Notes: a model not told the origin generated them from the sequence alone. A stretch of DNA of 26,190 nt from CAYNWK01 sp964400875 (GCA_964400875.1 CAYNWK010000054.1:1-26190), one strand, 5' to 3'. Numbered from the stretch's first letter, positions 1 to 7,128 are shown. A program made the numbers and translations.

Positions 1-454
1 TCTTGGGCTGCAGCACGTTCCAGGCGCCTTCGAAGAACAGGAAGGCGTTGTTGTCCGAGGCCGCACCGGCGTACAGGTACAGCGGATTGCCTTCCCCGCT
101 GGCCTGGTCCACCAGGTACTGGCCCTGGGCTTCGCCTACTGCGATGCTGTCGAAGGTGACGTAGTAGTCCACCGCATCCGTCTCGCGGATCAGGCGGTCG
201 TAGGAGATCACCTTCACCCCGGCGTCGCGGGCGGCCTCGGCGGCTGCCGCGGCGGCGGTCGCGTCCTGCGGCGTGATGATGATCACCTGAACGCCTTTGG
301 TGATCAGGTCCTGCACGTTGGCCAGCTCTCGGGACGAGTCGCCCTGGCTGAACAGGATCTCGACGTCGACGCCTGCCTCAGCAAAGGCGTCTTTGAAGCG
401 AGTCTCATCCTGGATCCAGCGGGGTTCATCCCGGGTCGGCAGGACGACGCCAAC
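1..454. repeat. Direct repeat, left copy (period 1044 bp)
   Basis: This stretch matches 1045-1498. Positions 1-367 are identical base for base to 1045-1411. About 14 substitutions cluster in 368-406, then the copies are again identical to 454 apart from one base at 448. The period is exactly 348 codons, so both copies are read in the same frame of the minus-strand sugar-binding gene. The repeat may extend left beyond the window. Confidence 0.95.
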
Positions 455-1666
455 CTGGCCGGATAATTGTGCTGGAGGCTCCGCCCCCATATCCTCCAGG
501 CCGGTGAACTCGCTGGCGGGCCAGTATCCGGAGTCGATGACCGCTGCCTTGACGTTGCTCTGGTCAACGGTGATCACCTCGGAGGGCGATGCCGGCACAT
601 CGATAGCGCCGTTGTTGTAGGTGGTGGTCTGCGGCGGGGTCTCGCCGTTGAGGTAAGCGATAGCCGCTGCGATGGCGTCCGACACCAGGGTGCGGACATC
701 CTTCAACACGGTCATGGACTGCTTGCCGTCGATGATGTACTGCACGGAGGCAACTTCGGCGTCCTGCCCGGTGACCACGTAGCTGCTGACGTCCGCATCG
801 GCGCCGAAAGCATCGGCGATAGCGCGCGCGGTGCCGTCGTTGGGCGCCAGGATGAACACGTCACCCTTGTCGTCCGCACTGGCGGCGGTCAGGTTGGCTT
901 CGGCCAGGTTCTTGGCGGTGTTGAAGTCCCATTCGGTGGTGATCTGGCCCAGGATCTGGCCCATCTCTTCGCGGGTCAGTTCGGCCTTGTCCTGCAGGGC
1001 CACCGCCTCGCTGGAGTTGACGATGTAGAAGGTGCCATCAGCGATCTTGGGCTGCAGCACGTTCCAGGCGCCTTCGAAGAACAGGAAGGCGTTGTTGTCC
1101 GAGGCCGCACCGGCGTACAGGTACAGCGGATTGCCTTCCCCGCTGGCCTGGTCCACCAGGTACTGGCCCTGGGCTTCGCCTACTGCGATGCTGTCGAAGG
1201 TGACGTAGTAGTCCACCGCATCCGTCTCGCGGATCAGGCGGTCGTAGGAGATCACCTTCACCCCGGCGTCGCGGGCGGCCTCGGCGGCTGCCGCGGCGGC
1301 GGTCGCGTCCTGCGGCGTGATGATGATCACCTGAACGCCTTTGGTGATCAGGTCCTGCACGTTGGCCAGCTCTCGGGACGAGTCGCCCTGGCTGAACAGG
1401 ATCTCGACGTCTACGCCCATCTCGTTGAACGCATCCTGGAAACGGGTCTCATCCTGGATCCAGCGGGGTTCATCCCGGGTCGGCAGGACGATGCCAACGG
1501 CGAGTTCGCCGCCGGCGGCAGGCGGCTCGGTGGGCTGCGCTGCTTCAGTTGTTGTCGGTTGGGTCGGTTCCGCGGTGGCAGCCGGCGCACAAGCCGACAA
1601 GAGGACGCTAAAAAGGATCAACGTTGTTATAACGAGCGTCAACGGACGATAGATCTTCTTGCTCAT
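1..1666 (-). CDS. Tandem two-domain sugar ABC transporter substrate-binding lipoprotein (XylF/ChvE-like), 3' end outside window
   Basis: Binds a monosaccharide outside the membrane and hands it to an ABC importer; the family (XylF, ChvE) takes xylose, glucose and similar sugars, so the exact ligand is not known. The start at 1664-1666 has an AAGGAGAG site just upstream. Residues 1-26 form a lipoprotein signal with lipobox L-S-A-C (Cys26), followed by a Thr/Pro/Glu-rich linker. A complete binding domain runs from about residue 55 (VGIVLPTRDEPRW) to about 390 (ending VDQSNVKAAVIDSGYW). Then, with no stop, a second domain begins at residue 405 with the same VGVVLPTRDEPRW opening and runs off the window at residue 555. 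I read the frame through the junction (420-660) and found no stop. Most of this class have one domain of about 350 residues, so a covalent double receptor is unusual. The permease and ATPase genes are presumably beyond the left edge. An assembly error in a tandem gene pair is possible. Confidence 0.85.
   Translation of the reverse strand, partial: MSKKIYRPLTLVITTLILFSVLLSACAPAATAEPTQPTTTEAAQPTEPPAAGGELAVGIVLPTRDEPRWIQDETRFQDAFNEMGVDVEILFSQGDSSRELANVQDLITKGVQVIIITPQDATAAAAAAEAARDAGVKVISYDRLIRETDAVDYYVTFDSIAVGEAQGQYLVDQASGEGNPLYLYAGAASDNNAFLFFEGAWNVLQPKIADGTFYIVNSSEAVALQDKAELTREEMGQILGQITTEWDFNTAKNLAEANLTAASADDKGDVFILAPNDGTARAIADAFGADADVSSYVVTGQDAEVASVQYIIDGKQSMTVLKDVRTLVSDAIAAAIAYLNGETPPQTTTYNNGAIDVPASPSEVITVDQSNVKAAVIDSGYWPASEFTGLEDMGAEPPAQLSGQVGVVLPTRDEPRWIQDETRFKDAFAEAGVDVEILFSQGDSSRELANVQDLITKGVQVIIITPQDATAAAAAAEAARDAGVKVISYDRLIRETDAVDYYVTFDSIAVGEAQGQYLVDQASGEGNPLYLYAGAASDNNAFLFFEGAWNVLQPK
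1045..1498. repeat. Direct repeat, right copy (period 1044 bp)
   Basis: This is the partner of 1-454. It encodes the N-terminal lobe of the first sugar-binding domain. The sequence between the copies (455-1044) is the C-terminal lobe of domain 1 plus the inter-domain linker. Confidence 0.95.
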
Positions 1667-1683
1667 TACTTTCTCTCCTTAAC

Positions 1684-1790
1684 TTAATCAAATGAATTTG
1701 TGGAGCAGGATCCGAGCATGGGGTGTTTGTCGAAGATTTTTTCACCTCCTGAGCAGTAATTATTGTATCAAATTCGGCGTTATGTCGAGG
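1684..1790 (-). promoter_or_regulatory. Possible promoter and leader of the sugar-binding gene
   Basis: On the minus strand a TACAAT box (1762-1767) lies 15 bases after a TCGACA (1783-1788), a weak promoter match with a short spacer. The presumed transcript then carries a full Shine-Dalgarno-like AGGAGGTGA (1743-1751) with no start codon at a normal distance. The first ATG (1717-1719) opens a 10-codon ORF ending just before the real ribosome binding site of the sugar-binding gene. Whether the leader has a role is unknown. Confidence 0.3.
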
Positions 1791-1890
1791 TGCGCTTGCC
1801 CGAGTGAAAACCATCAGCAAGCGCGCACATGGATGGAGCTTAAGTTTAACAGATTGTTAACGCCGCTACCCCCAAAATCCCCCTAAGGCG

Positions 1891-1910
1891 ATTAGGGGAT
1901 TTCCCCTAAT
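1891..1910. promoter_or_regulatory. Perfect 9+2+9 palindrome, candidate operator
   Basis: ATTAGGGGA-TT-TCCCCTAAT is a perfect inverted repeat. A related half site (CCCCCTAA, about 1879-1886) lies just to the left and can pair with the same ATTAGGGG arm. A TATACA box on the plus strand follows at 1923-1928, so the palindrome would sit near the -35 region of a rightward promoter. It lies between the sugar-binding gene and the divergent LuxR-type regulator, whose family binds palindromes of this size. That this regulator binds here is inference. Confidence 0.45.
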
Positions 1911-2069
1911 TCAGGCGCAAACTATACACCCATCAGGACGCTTTGTCCATCCCATTAGAGAACCCGTGGCAACTCTCACCACTTGGGGGAAACAGATAAT
2001 AGGGCGTCCACCAATTTCTGTGAGTTGCGAGCCCGCCGTCTCTGCAAGCCGGACGTTCTGGTGGGCGTG

Positions 2070-2130
2070 GCAGTCTCCCATTACGAAGAGCTGAGACTGC
2101 TTCAGTCGCTACGCTTTCTCGCGGTGACAG
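2070..2130. repeat. Degenerate dispersed palindromic repeat
   Basis: The inverted repeat GCAGTCTC (2070-2077) / GAGACTGC (2093-2100) is followed by TTCAGTCGCTACGC and TCGCGGTGACAG. This layout matches the widespread bacterial intergenic element whose usual form reads, on one strand, GTCATTGCGAGG, then GAAGCAATCTC, then GAGATTGCTTC. Recognition is from memory of that family, and this copy is diverged. It precedes the regulator promoter. Confidence 0.45.
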
Positions 2131-2156
2131 CTTAGTAGGGCGCCTTCCCCGCATGG

Positions 2157-2162
2157 TAAAAT
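2157..2162 (+). promoter_or_regulatory. -10 box of a probable leaderless promoter
   Basis: GG-TAAAAT ends six bases before the ATG at 2169, and no ribosome binding site can be seen. A start of transcription at or next to the ATG would give a leaderless mRNA. No convincing -35 box was found. The same GGTAAAAT string recurs ahead of other genes in the window. Confidence 0.45.
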
Positions 2163-2168
2163 GCGCCC

Positions 2169-3218
2169 ATGTTAACCGCGCGCATCTTGCTGGCGGACGA
2201 CCATGAGATCGTGCGGGCCGGCATCCGAACGGTGATCGAGGAGATCGACGGGCTGCAAGTGGTGGCCGAAGTCGAGGATGGCCCCTCGCTGTTCGAGAGC
2301 TTGCGAGAGACCCGGCCCGACTGCATGCTGCTTGACATCAACATGCCCGAATTCGGACCGCTGCAGGCGATTCCGGAAATTCGCGCCCAATATCCAGATC
2401 TCAAGATCCTGGTGATCAGCGTCTATGATGACGAGTTCTACGTCCAGGGGCTGCTGGAAGCCGGGGTGAACGGCTACCATCTCAAGGACCAGCCGCTCAG
2501 CGACCTGAAGCTGGCCCTGCAGCGCGTGCTGGAGGGCGAACGCTGGATCTCGGGGCCCTTGATCGCCAAGCTGGTGGGCGGCGCCCGGGCAGTTTCCTCG
2601 CCGCCGCTGCTGACCGTCCGCCAGCGGGACATCCTTGGCCTGCTCCAGGAGGGGTTGGACAACCAGAGCATCGCCGCGGAGATGAACCTGAGCATCAAGA
2701 CCATCGAGAATCACCTCACCCGCCTGTACCGGCAGTTGAACGTCAACAGCCGCCTGGAGGCGGTCAATTACGTCAGCCAGCACCCTGAAGCGCTGGGCGT
2801 GCAGGGTCACAAGGTCGTGCAGCAGCGCCCGGTCGAGCCGCCCCAGCCGCACGGGGTCGCCATCCTGGTAGTGGACGACAACCACCGCTACTTGCAGCAG
2901 CTGCAGCGCGTGCTCGGCAAGGTCCTGCCCAAGGCCGCCCTGTACCAGGCCGACTGCTTGGTCGAGGCGGTCCACCTGGCCCAGCACGTACAGCCCCAGT
3001 TGGTGCTGATCGACGTCGTCCTGGGGGAAGAGGACGGCATCCGCTGCGCCCGCCGGGTCAAAGCGGTCTCCAACCAGTCGCGCGTGATCATGATCAGCGC
3101 CTATCCCGACCGGGAGTTCCACCGGTTGAGCATCGAAGCCGGGGCGGTCGCCTTCCTGGACAAGAAGGACCTGGACGTGAGCACCCTGCGCCACGTGGTG
3201 GAAGACCTGATCGCTTGA
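2169..3218 (+). CDS. Response regulator with REC-LuxR HTH-REC architecture
   Basis: Cytoplasmic transcription regulator of the NarL/FixJ class with an extra receiver. REC1 spans about residues 4-120: acidic pair D10-D11, phospho-acceptor D56 in LLDINMP, and K106. A LuxR-type helix-turn-helix lies at about 146-205 (LTVRQRDILGLL, then NQSIAAEMNLSIKTIENHL). A second receiver covers about 230-349, with acidic residues D236-D237, acceptor D282 in LIDVVL, and K332. Both receivers keep the residues for phosphorylation. Standard NarL proteins are about 210-220 residues with one receiver; here a C-terminal REC follows a Pro/Gln linker. No histidine kinase is adjacent. It is divergent from the sugar-binding lipoprotein gene, so it may control uptake of that sugar, but this rests on position only. 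Confidence 0.9.
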   Translation: MLTARILLADDHEIVRAGIRTVIEEIDGLQVVAEVEDGPSLFESLRETRPDCMLLDINMPEFGPLQAIPEIRAQYPDLKILVISVYDDEFYVQGLLEAGVNGYHLKDQPLSDLKLALQRVLEGERWISGPLIAKLVGGARAVSSPPLLTVRQRDILGLLQEGLDNQSIAAEMNLSIKTIENHLTRLYRQLNVNSRLEAVNYVSQHPEALGVQGHKVVQQRPVEPPQPHGVAILVVDDNHRYLQQLQRVLGKVLPKAALYQADCLVEAVHLAQHVQPQLVLIDVVLGEEDGIRCARRVKAVSNQSRVIMISAYPDREFHRLSIEAGAVAFLDKKDLDVSTLRHVVEDLIA

Positions 3219-3310
3219 GCCACGAATTTCGCAGATTATTCGGGGGACATCCAGGTTGAAAAATGAGCGAATGAAATTGGAATGTTTGATATTGTTCCTG
3301 GGGTAGGGAA

Positions 3311-3868
3311 ATGGGATCTTTTGTTGCGGTAGAGCTCGTTTTCGACCCGGAGGCTGCCCGGCGGCTAACCGTTTTGCAGGACCGGCTGGCGGCGATCTAC
3401 GGCGGGTCGAAGATCACCGAATTGGGCGTAAAGCCGCACCTGAGCCTGAATCTATTCCCCGACGGCGAGCCGGCCTTCCTGTGCGATGAGCTGGAAGAGC
3501 TGGCGAGGCGTTTCAATCCTTTCCCCGTTCAGCTGGATTCGGTAGAGAGCTTCCCCACCGCAGAAGGGGTGGTTTACCTTGCCCCCGATCCGAACGCAGA
3601 ATTGCAAGCCGTCCACCGTCGCTTCCACGCTAGGTTGGCAGCCCACGGCGAGCCGGGCCACCCTTATTACCGGCCAGGCCGATGGGTCCCGCACTGCACG
3701 GTAGCCAGCGAAGTGCCCGCACAGTTGATCGGCGCGGTCATGGGGAGCCCCGCGCTGGCGGAGGCGTTCGGCAAGGTACGGGTGGAGGCGATCCAGGCCG
3801 TCGCCTACCGCCCGATCCAGGCGCTCTACAGCTTCCCGCTGAGAGGACCGCAGATTCCAGGCGAATAG
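3311..3868 (+). CDS. 2'-5' RNA ligase family (2H phosphoesterase) protein
   Basis: The two H-x-(S/T) motifs of the 2H phosphoesterase fold are present: H43-L-S in KPHLSLNLF and H128-C-T in WVPHCTV, about 85 residues apart as in LigT/ThpR and cyclic phosphodiesterases. At 185 residues the length fits the family. Members act on 2',3'-cyclic or 2'-5' linked RNA ends; the true substrate here cannot be told. The start has a weak GGGTAGGG ribosome site. The 92 bases upstream hold a fragment of CCACGAATTT/CGCAGATTATT type, a common degenerate intergenic sequence. The gene stands alone between the regulator and the hydrolase, in the same direction. Confidence 0.75.
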   Translation: MGSFVAVELVFDPEAARRLTVLQDRLAAIYGGSKITELGVKPHLSLNLFPDGEPAFLCDELEELARRFNPFPVQLDSVESFPTAEGVVYLAPDPNAELQAVHRRFHARLAAHGEPGHPYYRPGRWVPHCTVASEVPAQLIGAVMGSPALAEAFGKVRVEAIQAVAYRPIQALYSFPLRGPQIPGE

Positions 3869-3904
3869 ATTAGAAGTTACGCAGTTGGTGAAAAAAGGTG
3901 AAGA

Positions 3905-4744
3905 ATGTTGAACGATTCGAATCGGGAGATCAAGGCAGCCATGTTTGACCTGGGAGGTTATCCCACATTGGTGAGATCCTGTGGGGAAGGCGGGCCCATT
4001 CTGCTTCTCCACGCCGGCGTCGCCGACAGCAGGATGTGGGGACCCTTGATGGCGGATCTCTGCGATCACTACCATCTGATCGCGCCTGACCTGCGAGGCT
4101 TCGGCGGTTCTATCATCCCGGCTCGACCGTTTGCCTATCACGAAGAGCTAGGCTTGGTGATGGATCGGTTGGAGATTGATCAGGCTTGGATAGTGGCAGC
4201 TTCCTTCGGGACGAGGGTTGCAGTGGATTATTGCTTGGTGTACCCCAAGCGGGTTGCGGGATTGGTGCTGGCGCCTCCGGTCGTGGGCGGTTTCAAGCCG
4301 AGCCAGGCGATCGAGGACTTCAATGAAGAGGAGGAGCTGCGCCTGGAATCAGGCGACCTCGAAGGCGCGACCAGCTTGAACGTTCGTACGTGGCTGGCCG
4401 GCCCCCATCGCCAGCTCTCTGATATCGATGCAAACCTGCGGTTACAAGTAGCTCAAATGCAGCGAGAAGCATTTCAAGTGCTGATCCCGGAGGAAGCCGA
4501 GCTCCTAGGGACCGGTTTCGTTGCGTTGGAACGGCTCCATGAGATCGCCTGCCCCACCTTGGTCCTCGCCGGAGATAAGGATTTTCAGGCTGTCTATGAA
4601 CACGCTGAGGATGTGGCCGGGAGGATACCCAACGCCAGATTCGAGCTCTTGCGCGGCGTCGGCCATCTGTTAAGCCTGGAGAACCCGGCCCATTTCAATA
4701 AACTCGTCCGCGAGTTCGTGATCAATACAGGCAAGACGGGATAA
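3905..4744 (+). CDS. Alpha/beta hydrolase
   Basis: A 279-residue alpha/beta hydrolase of the usual length. Visible features are the oxyanion region LLLHAGVADSRMW (33-45), the strand and turn APDLRGFGGS (60-69), a nucleophile elbow AASFGT with Ser100, a likely acid at D226 (or D224) in LAGDKDF, and catalytic His254 in GVGHLLSLENP. The elbow has Ala where the consensus GxSxG has its first Gly, a tolerated change in this superfamily. The substrate cannot be predicted; esterases, lactonases and C-C hydrolases share this pattern. The AAAGGTGAAG just upstream of ATG supports the start. No signal peptide is seen, so it is likely cytoplasmic. Confidence 0.8.
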   Translation: MLNDSNREIKAAMFDLGGYPTLVRSCGEGGPILLLHAGVADSRMWGPLMADLCDHYHLIAPDLRGFGGSIIPARPFAYHEELGLVMDRLEIDQAWIVAASFGTRVAVDYCLVYPKRVAGLVLAPPVVGGFKPSQAIEDFNEEEELRLESGDLEGATSLNVRTWLAGPHRQLSDIDANLRLQVAQMQREAFQVLIPEEAELLGTGFVALERLHEIACPTLVLAGDKDFQAVYEHAEDVAGRIPNARFELLRGVGHLLSLENPAHFNKLVREFVINTGKTG

Positions 4745-4785
4745 TCTGCAGATTATCTGGATACCTGCTCTTAGATACTCATACA

Positions 4786-5247
4786 ATGAAGATTCGAGAA
4801 TTATTGCCCGCCGATCACGAACAATGGTTTCACCTGCGCCAGCTGCTCTGGAGCGATGTCGACGCGGATGAGAATAAACGTGATCTGGCGGAGATCAAGG
4901 AAGACCCGGCGCGCAACGCGGTTTTCGTGGCTGCATTACCGGACGGCGAGCTGGTTGGGTTCGTAGAAGCAGCCCTGCGCAAATGGGCCGAAGGCTGTTC
5001 GACCTCACCCGTTGGCTACATCGAAGGCTGGTACGTCCAGCCCGAGCACCGGCGCGCCGGCGTTGGCAGGAGGTTGATCGAGGCGGCCGAAGACTGGGCC
5101 CGTGCGCGGGGCTGCACCGAGATGGGCTCGGACGCCGAGCTTTGGAACGAGGTCAGCCACGCCGCGCACCGCGCCCTGGGATACACGGAGGCTACCCGGC
5201 TGTTATGCTTCAGCAAGCCAATCGGTGAAGGCGACAGCAAGTCCTGA
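4786..5247 (+). CDS. GNAT acetyltransferase resembling aminoglycoside 6'-N-acetyltransferase AAC(6')-I
   Basis: A 153-residue GNAT protein whose pattern follows AAC(6')-I enzymes, which move an acetyl group from acetyl-CoA to the 6'-amine of aminoglycosides. Matching marks are LRQLLWSD near residues 18-24, the stretch TSPVGYIEGWYVQPEHRR (73-90), the acetyl-CoA loop RRAGVGRRL (89-97), then GCTEMGSDAELWN (109-121), SHAAHRALGY (124-133) and a terminal FSKPI. Length also fits (about 145-155). This is recalled family similarity, not a search result, and chromosomal relatives may have other natural substrates. A GATACT box about six bases before the ATG and the lack of a ribosome site suggest a leaderless message. 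The HAD gene follows after 29 bases. Confidence 0.75.
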   Translation: MKIRELLPADHEQWFHLRQLLWSDVDADENKRDLAEIKEDPARNAVFVAALPDGELVGFVEAALRKWAEGCSTSPVGYIEGWYVQPEHRRAGVGRRLIEAAEDWARARGCTEMGSDAELWNEVSHAAHRALGYTEATRLLCFSKPIGEGDSKS

Positions 5248-5276
5248 GAAGGGCAGCAGGAAAGAAAGGAGTAGTT

Positions 5277-5954
5277 ATGTCTGGTGAGACTGCCTTGGTG
5301 TTCGACCTGGACGGCACGCTGGTGGACAGCGTTTACCAGCACGTCCTGGCGTGGCACGAGGCGCTTGAGGAGGTTGGCATCGAGTTATCGGTCTGGCGGA
5401 TCCACCGTAGAATAGGCATGAGCGGGGGACTGTTCACACAAGGCCTGCTGCGCGAGACGGGACATCCCATGGACCCAGCAACGCTGGATCGATTGCAGCG
5501 CTTACACGCTGAGTATTACGGACAGAAAAATCAACAAATCGTGCCGCTGCCGGGCGCCAAGGTATTACTGGCGCGGCTGACCGGGTTGAAGGTCCCCTGG
5601 GCGATCGCGACCAGTGGGCGCATGGAGTCAGCAGGACCGACCATCGAGGCATTGGAAGTGCCTGAAGGCGTTCCCATCGTGACGCGCGATATGGTATCGC
5701 ACGCCAAGCCCGACCCCGACTTGTTTTTAGAAGCCGCCCGCCAGTTAAGCGTCGATGTCAAAGACACCGTCGTGGTCGGCGACAGCGTCTGGGACCTGCT
5801 CGCCGCGCGCCGCGCCCGGGCGCTGGGTGTGGGCCTATTATCTGGTGGATACGGTCAAGAAGAACTCGAACGCACCGGCGCTTACCGCGTGTATGAAGAC
5901 CCGGCCGATCTTCTCAGGCACCTGGACGAACTGGGTATACGATCCCGGACCTGA
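5277..5954 (+). CDS. HAD-superfamily hydrolase (phosphoglycolate phosphatase/beta-phosphoglucomutase type)
   Basis: A 225-residue phosphatase of HAD subfamily I with an alpha-helical cap between motifs I and II. Motif I is FDLDGTLVDS (nucleophile D10, acid D12), motif II is ATSGR (S113), motif III is K144 in HAKPDPDLF, and motif IV is VVVGDSVWDLLAAR (D169, D173). The enzyme should dephosphorylate a small phosphorylated metabolite or act as a mutase; which one is not clear from sequence. The ATG is preceded by a very good AAAGGAG site, unlike the gene before it. It ends 28 bases before the end of the convergent nitroreductase gene, and no clear terminator is seen there. Confidence 0.85.
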   Translation: MSGETALVFDLDGTLVDSVYQHVLAWHEALEEVGIELSVWRIHRRIGMSGGLFTQGLLRETGHPMDPATLDRLQRLHAEYYGQKNQQIVPLPGAKVLLARLTGLKVPWAIATSGRMESAGPTIEALEVPEGVPIVTRDMVSHAKPDPDLFLEAARQLSVDVKDTVVVGDSVWDLLAARRARALGVGLLSGGYGQEELERTGAYRVYEDPADLLRHLDELGIRSRT

Positions 5955-5982
5955 TTTCCGACCGGACCACATCAAGAAACAG

Positions 5983-7065
5983 TTAAGCATCGGGCCGAAC
6001 AACGCTCGTAAGAGGCAGGCGCAGGGTTCTCATCTCCTCAGGAAGAGGAGAGCTCACCCCCGTGCGAAACATCCAGGCCGGGATCTCGCCGTCTGGTAGT
6101 CCAAAGGTATCCGCCAGGACCCTCGCCCCATCGGCGAACACGCGTTTGCTTTCAGCGGGATAATCCTCCGGGAGGACACCGGCAACGTGTTGGAATACGT
6201 GCAGGGATGGATTGGCCATGACCTGAACGCCGTAGCCGGACAGGTTGAGCCGCACCCAGGCCCGCAGAAACAGCCTTCCGACCCGCATCATCGCCTGTGG
6301 TTGGGTGCTTTGTACGGTGATACAGCCCATCGCGGCCGAGGACAGGACCTGCTCTTGCAGGGTCTTTTGCTGCGCCCGGAGAGGGCCACCAGTGCGCCGC
6401 GCAAACCGGCGGAAGCGCTCCGATCTGGCGACCAGCCTCATCAGCCGCGAGGTGAGATAGTTCACACCCAATGACTGCCAGGGCATGCCATCGCGCGTGC
6501 TCTGGACAGCTTCACGAGTCCAACGCACCCAAGAGAGCATCTCCGGTAGGATGTGCTTATCCATCCACAGGAATTCATCACAACGCAGAAGATAGTCCAA
6601 CAAGTTCTGATCGGAGGGGTCCTGAAAATAGAGACTGCAGCCTTCGAATCGACTCGCGTCGTCCCTCACCTGGCGAAAGGCACCATTCGAGAGGTCCCCG
6701 CCCTGGTATCGCCGGCGGTCCGAGCAGCGGATCTCCAGCCCTGGTAGCAGTTCGTCAGGCGGTTCTTGAGTTCCGCGGAAGGATATCGCCGTCCAGGGTG
6801 CGTCCAGGCGTCTAGCATCGTATCGGAAGTCCACTTCAGCCGCAAGCCCTTCGCTGCTGGCGGCGATCGCAAGACACTCCACCAGGCATCCCAGACCAAC
6901 CATAGAAACATAGTTGCCTGCATTGCCACGCCGGCGATCACGTTCCCCATCGCGGAAGATTAAGAGGCGATCCCCATCCCAACGAAAATAGAACGGCTGG
7001 GCATTGTCAACGTTTGGAGCCGTCACTCCCAACTCTAGAATACGCCGCCTCGTCGCATTATTCAT
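5983..7065 (-). CDS. Nitroreductase-superfamily FMN protein (long form)
   Basis: The N-terminus carries the nitroreductase opening: a helix ending in VTAPNVDNAQPFYFRW (14-29), the flavin-contacting region of this fold, then an Arg-rich turn and a glycine-bearing helix NYVSMVGLGCLVECLAIAAS (51-70). The C-terminal part has the second conserved pair of helices (around GRLFLRAWVRLNLSGYGVQVMAN) and a final LPDGEIPAWMFRTG. At 360 residues it is longer than classical nitroreductases (about 200) and more like the Acg-type or thiamine-associated branch. It probably binds FMN and reduces an unknown substrate. A GAGGG lies about eight bases before the ATG. It is divergent from a TetR regulator and probably controlled by it. 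It could be a flavin-storage protein instead of an enzyme. Confidence 0.7.
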   Translation of the reverse strand: MNNATRRRILELGVTAPNVDNAQPFYFRWDGDRLLIFRDGERDRRRGNAGNYVSMVGLGCLVECLAIAASSEGLAAEVDFRYDARRLDAPWTAISFRGTQEPPDELLPGLEIRCSDRRRYQGGDLSNGAFRQVRDDASRFEGCSLYFQDPSDQNLLDYLLRCDEFLWMDKHILPEMLSWVRWTREAVQSTRDGMPWQSLGVNYLTSRLMRLVARSERFRRFARRTGGPLRAQQKTLQEQVLSSAAMGCITVQSTQPQAMMRVGRLFLRAWVRLNLSGYGVQVMANPSLHVFQHVAGVLPEDYPAESKRVFADGARVLADTFGLPDGEIPAWMFRTGVSSPLPEEMRTLRLPLTSVVRPDA

Positions 7066-7084
7066 TGCGCTACCCTCAGTTTAC

Positions 7085-7099
7085 TTTACACTGTGTAAA
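7085..7099. promoter_or_regulatory. Second palindrome in the tetR/nitroreductase gap
   Basis: TTTACAC-T-GTGTAAA is a perfect 7+1+7 inverted repeat. It shares the core TTTACA/TGTAAA with the large inverted repeat next to it, so it is likely a second site for the same TetR protein, placed toward the nitroreductase start. Confidence 0.6.
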
Positions 7100-7128
7100 T
7101 TGACATACTGTAAAGTTTAGCCTATACT
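7100..7128 (+). promoter_or_regulatory. Consensus sigma-70 type promoter of tetR
   Basis: TTGACA (7100-7105) and TATACT (7123-7128) are separated by exactly 17 bases. The -10 box ends seven bases before the ATG at 7136 and there is no ribosome binding site, so the transcript should start at or very near the ATG (leaderless). Confidence 0.75.

Noticed and set aside
1..1498. Possible CRISPR array or transposon long terminal repeats
   Set aside because: Only two long copies exist, they are coding and in frame, and there are no short spaced repeats, transposase or target duplications.
467..1687. Long open frame on the plus strand (406 codons)
   Set aside because: It is antisense to the sugar-binding gene, shows no family pattern, and owes its length to codon bias on the opposite strand. 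The minus frame has a lipoprotein signal, ribosome site and clear domain.
1608..1820. Minus-strand 70-codon frame across the sugar-binding gene start, apparently served by AGGAGGTGA
   Set aside because: The ribosome-like site lies inside the frame, not before its start, and the product overlaps the true gene out of frame.
1925..2140. Possible tRNA or structured riboswitch in the regulator upstream region
   Set aside because: No cloverleaf with a T-loop GTTCRA core could be formed; the structure is better explained by the dispersed palindromic repeat.
2172..3194. Long minus-strand frame opposite the REC-HTH-REC regulator
   Set aside because: Shadow frame without motifs; the plus strand holds three recognisable domains.
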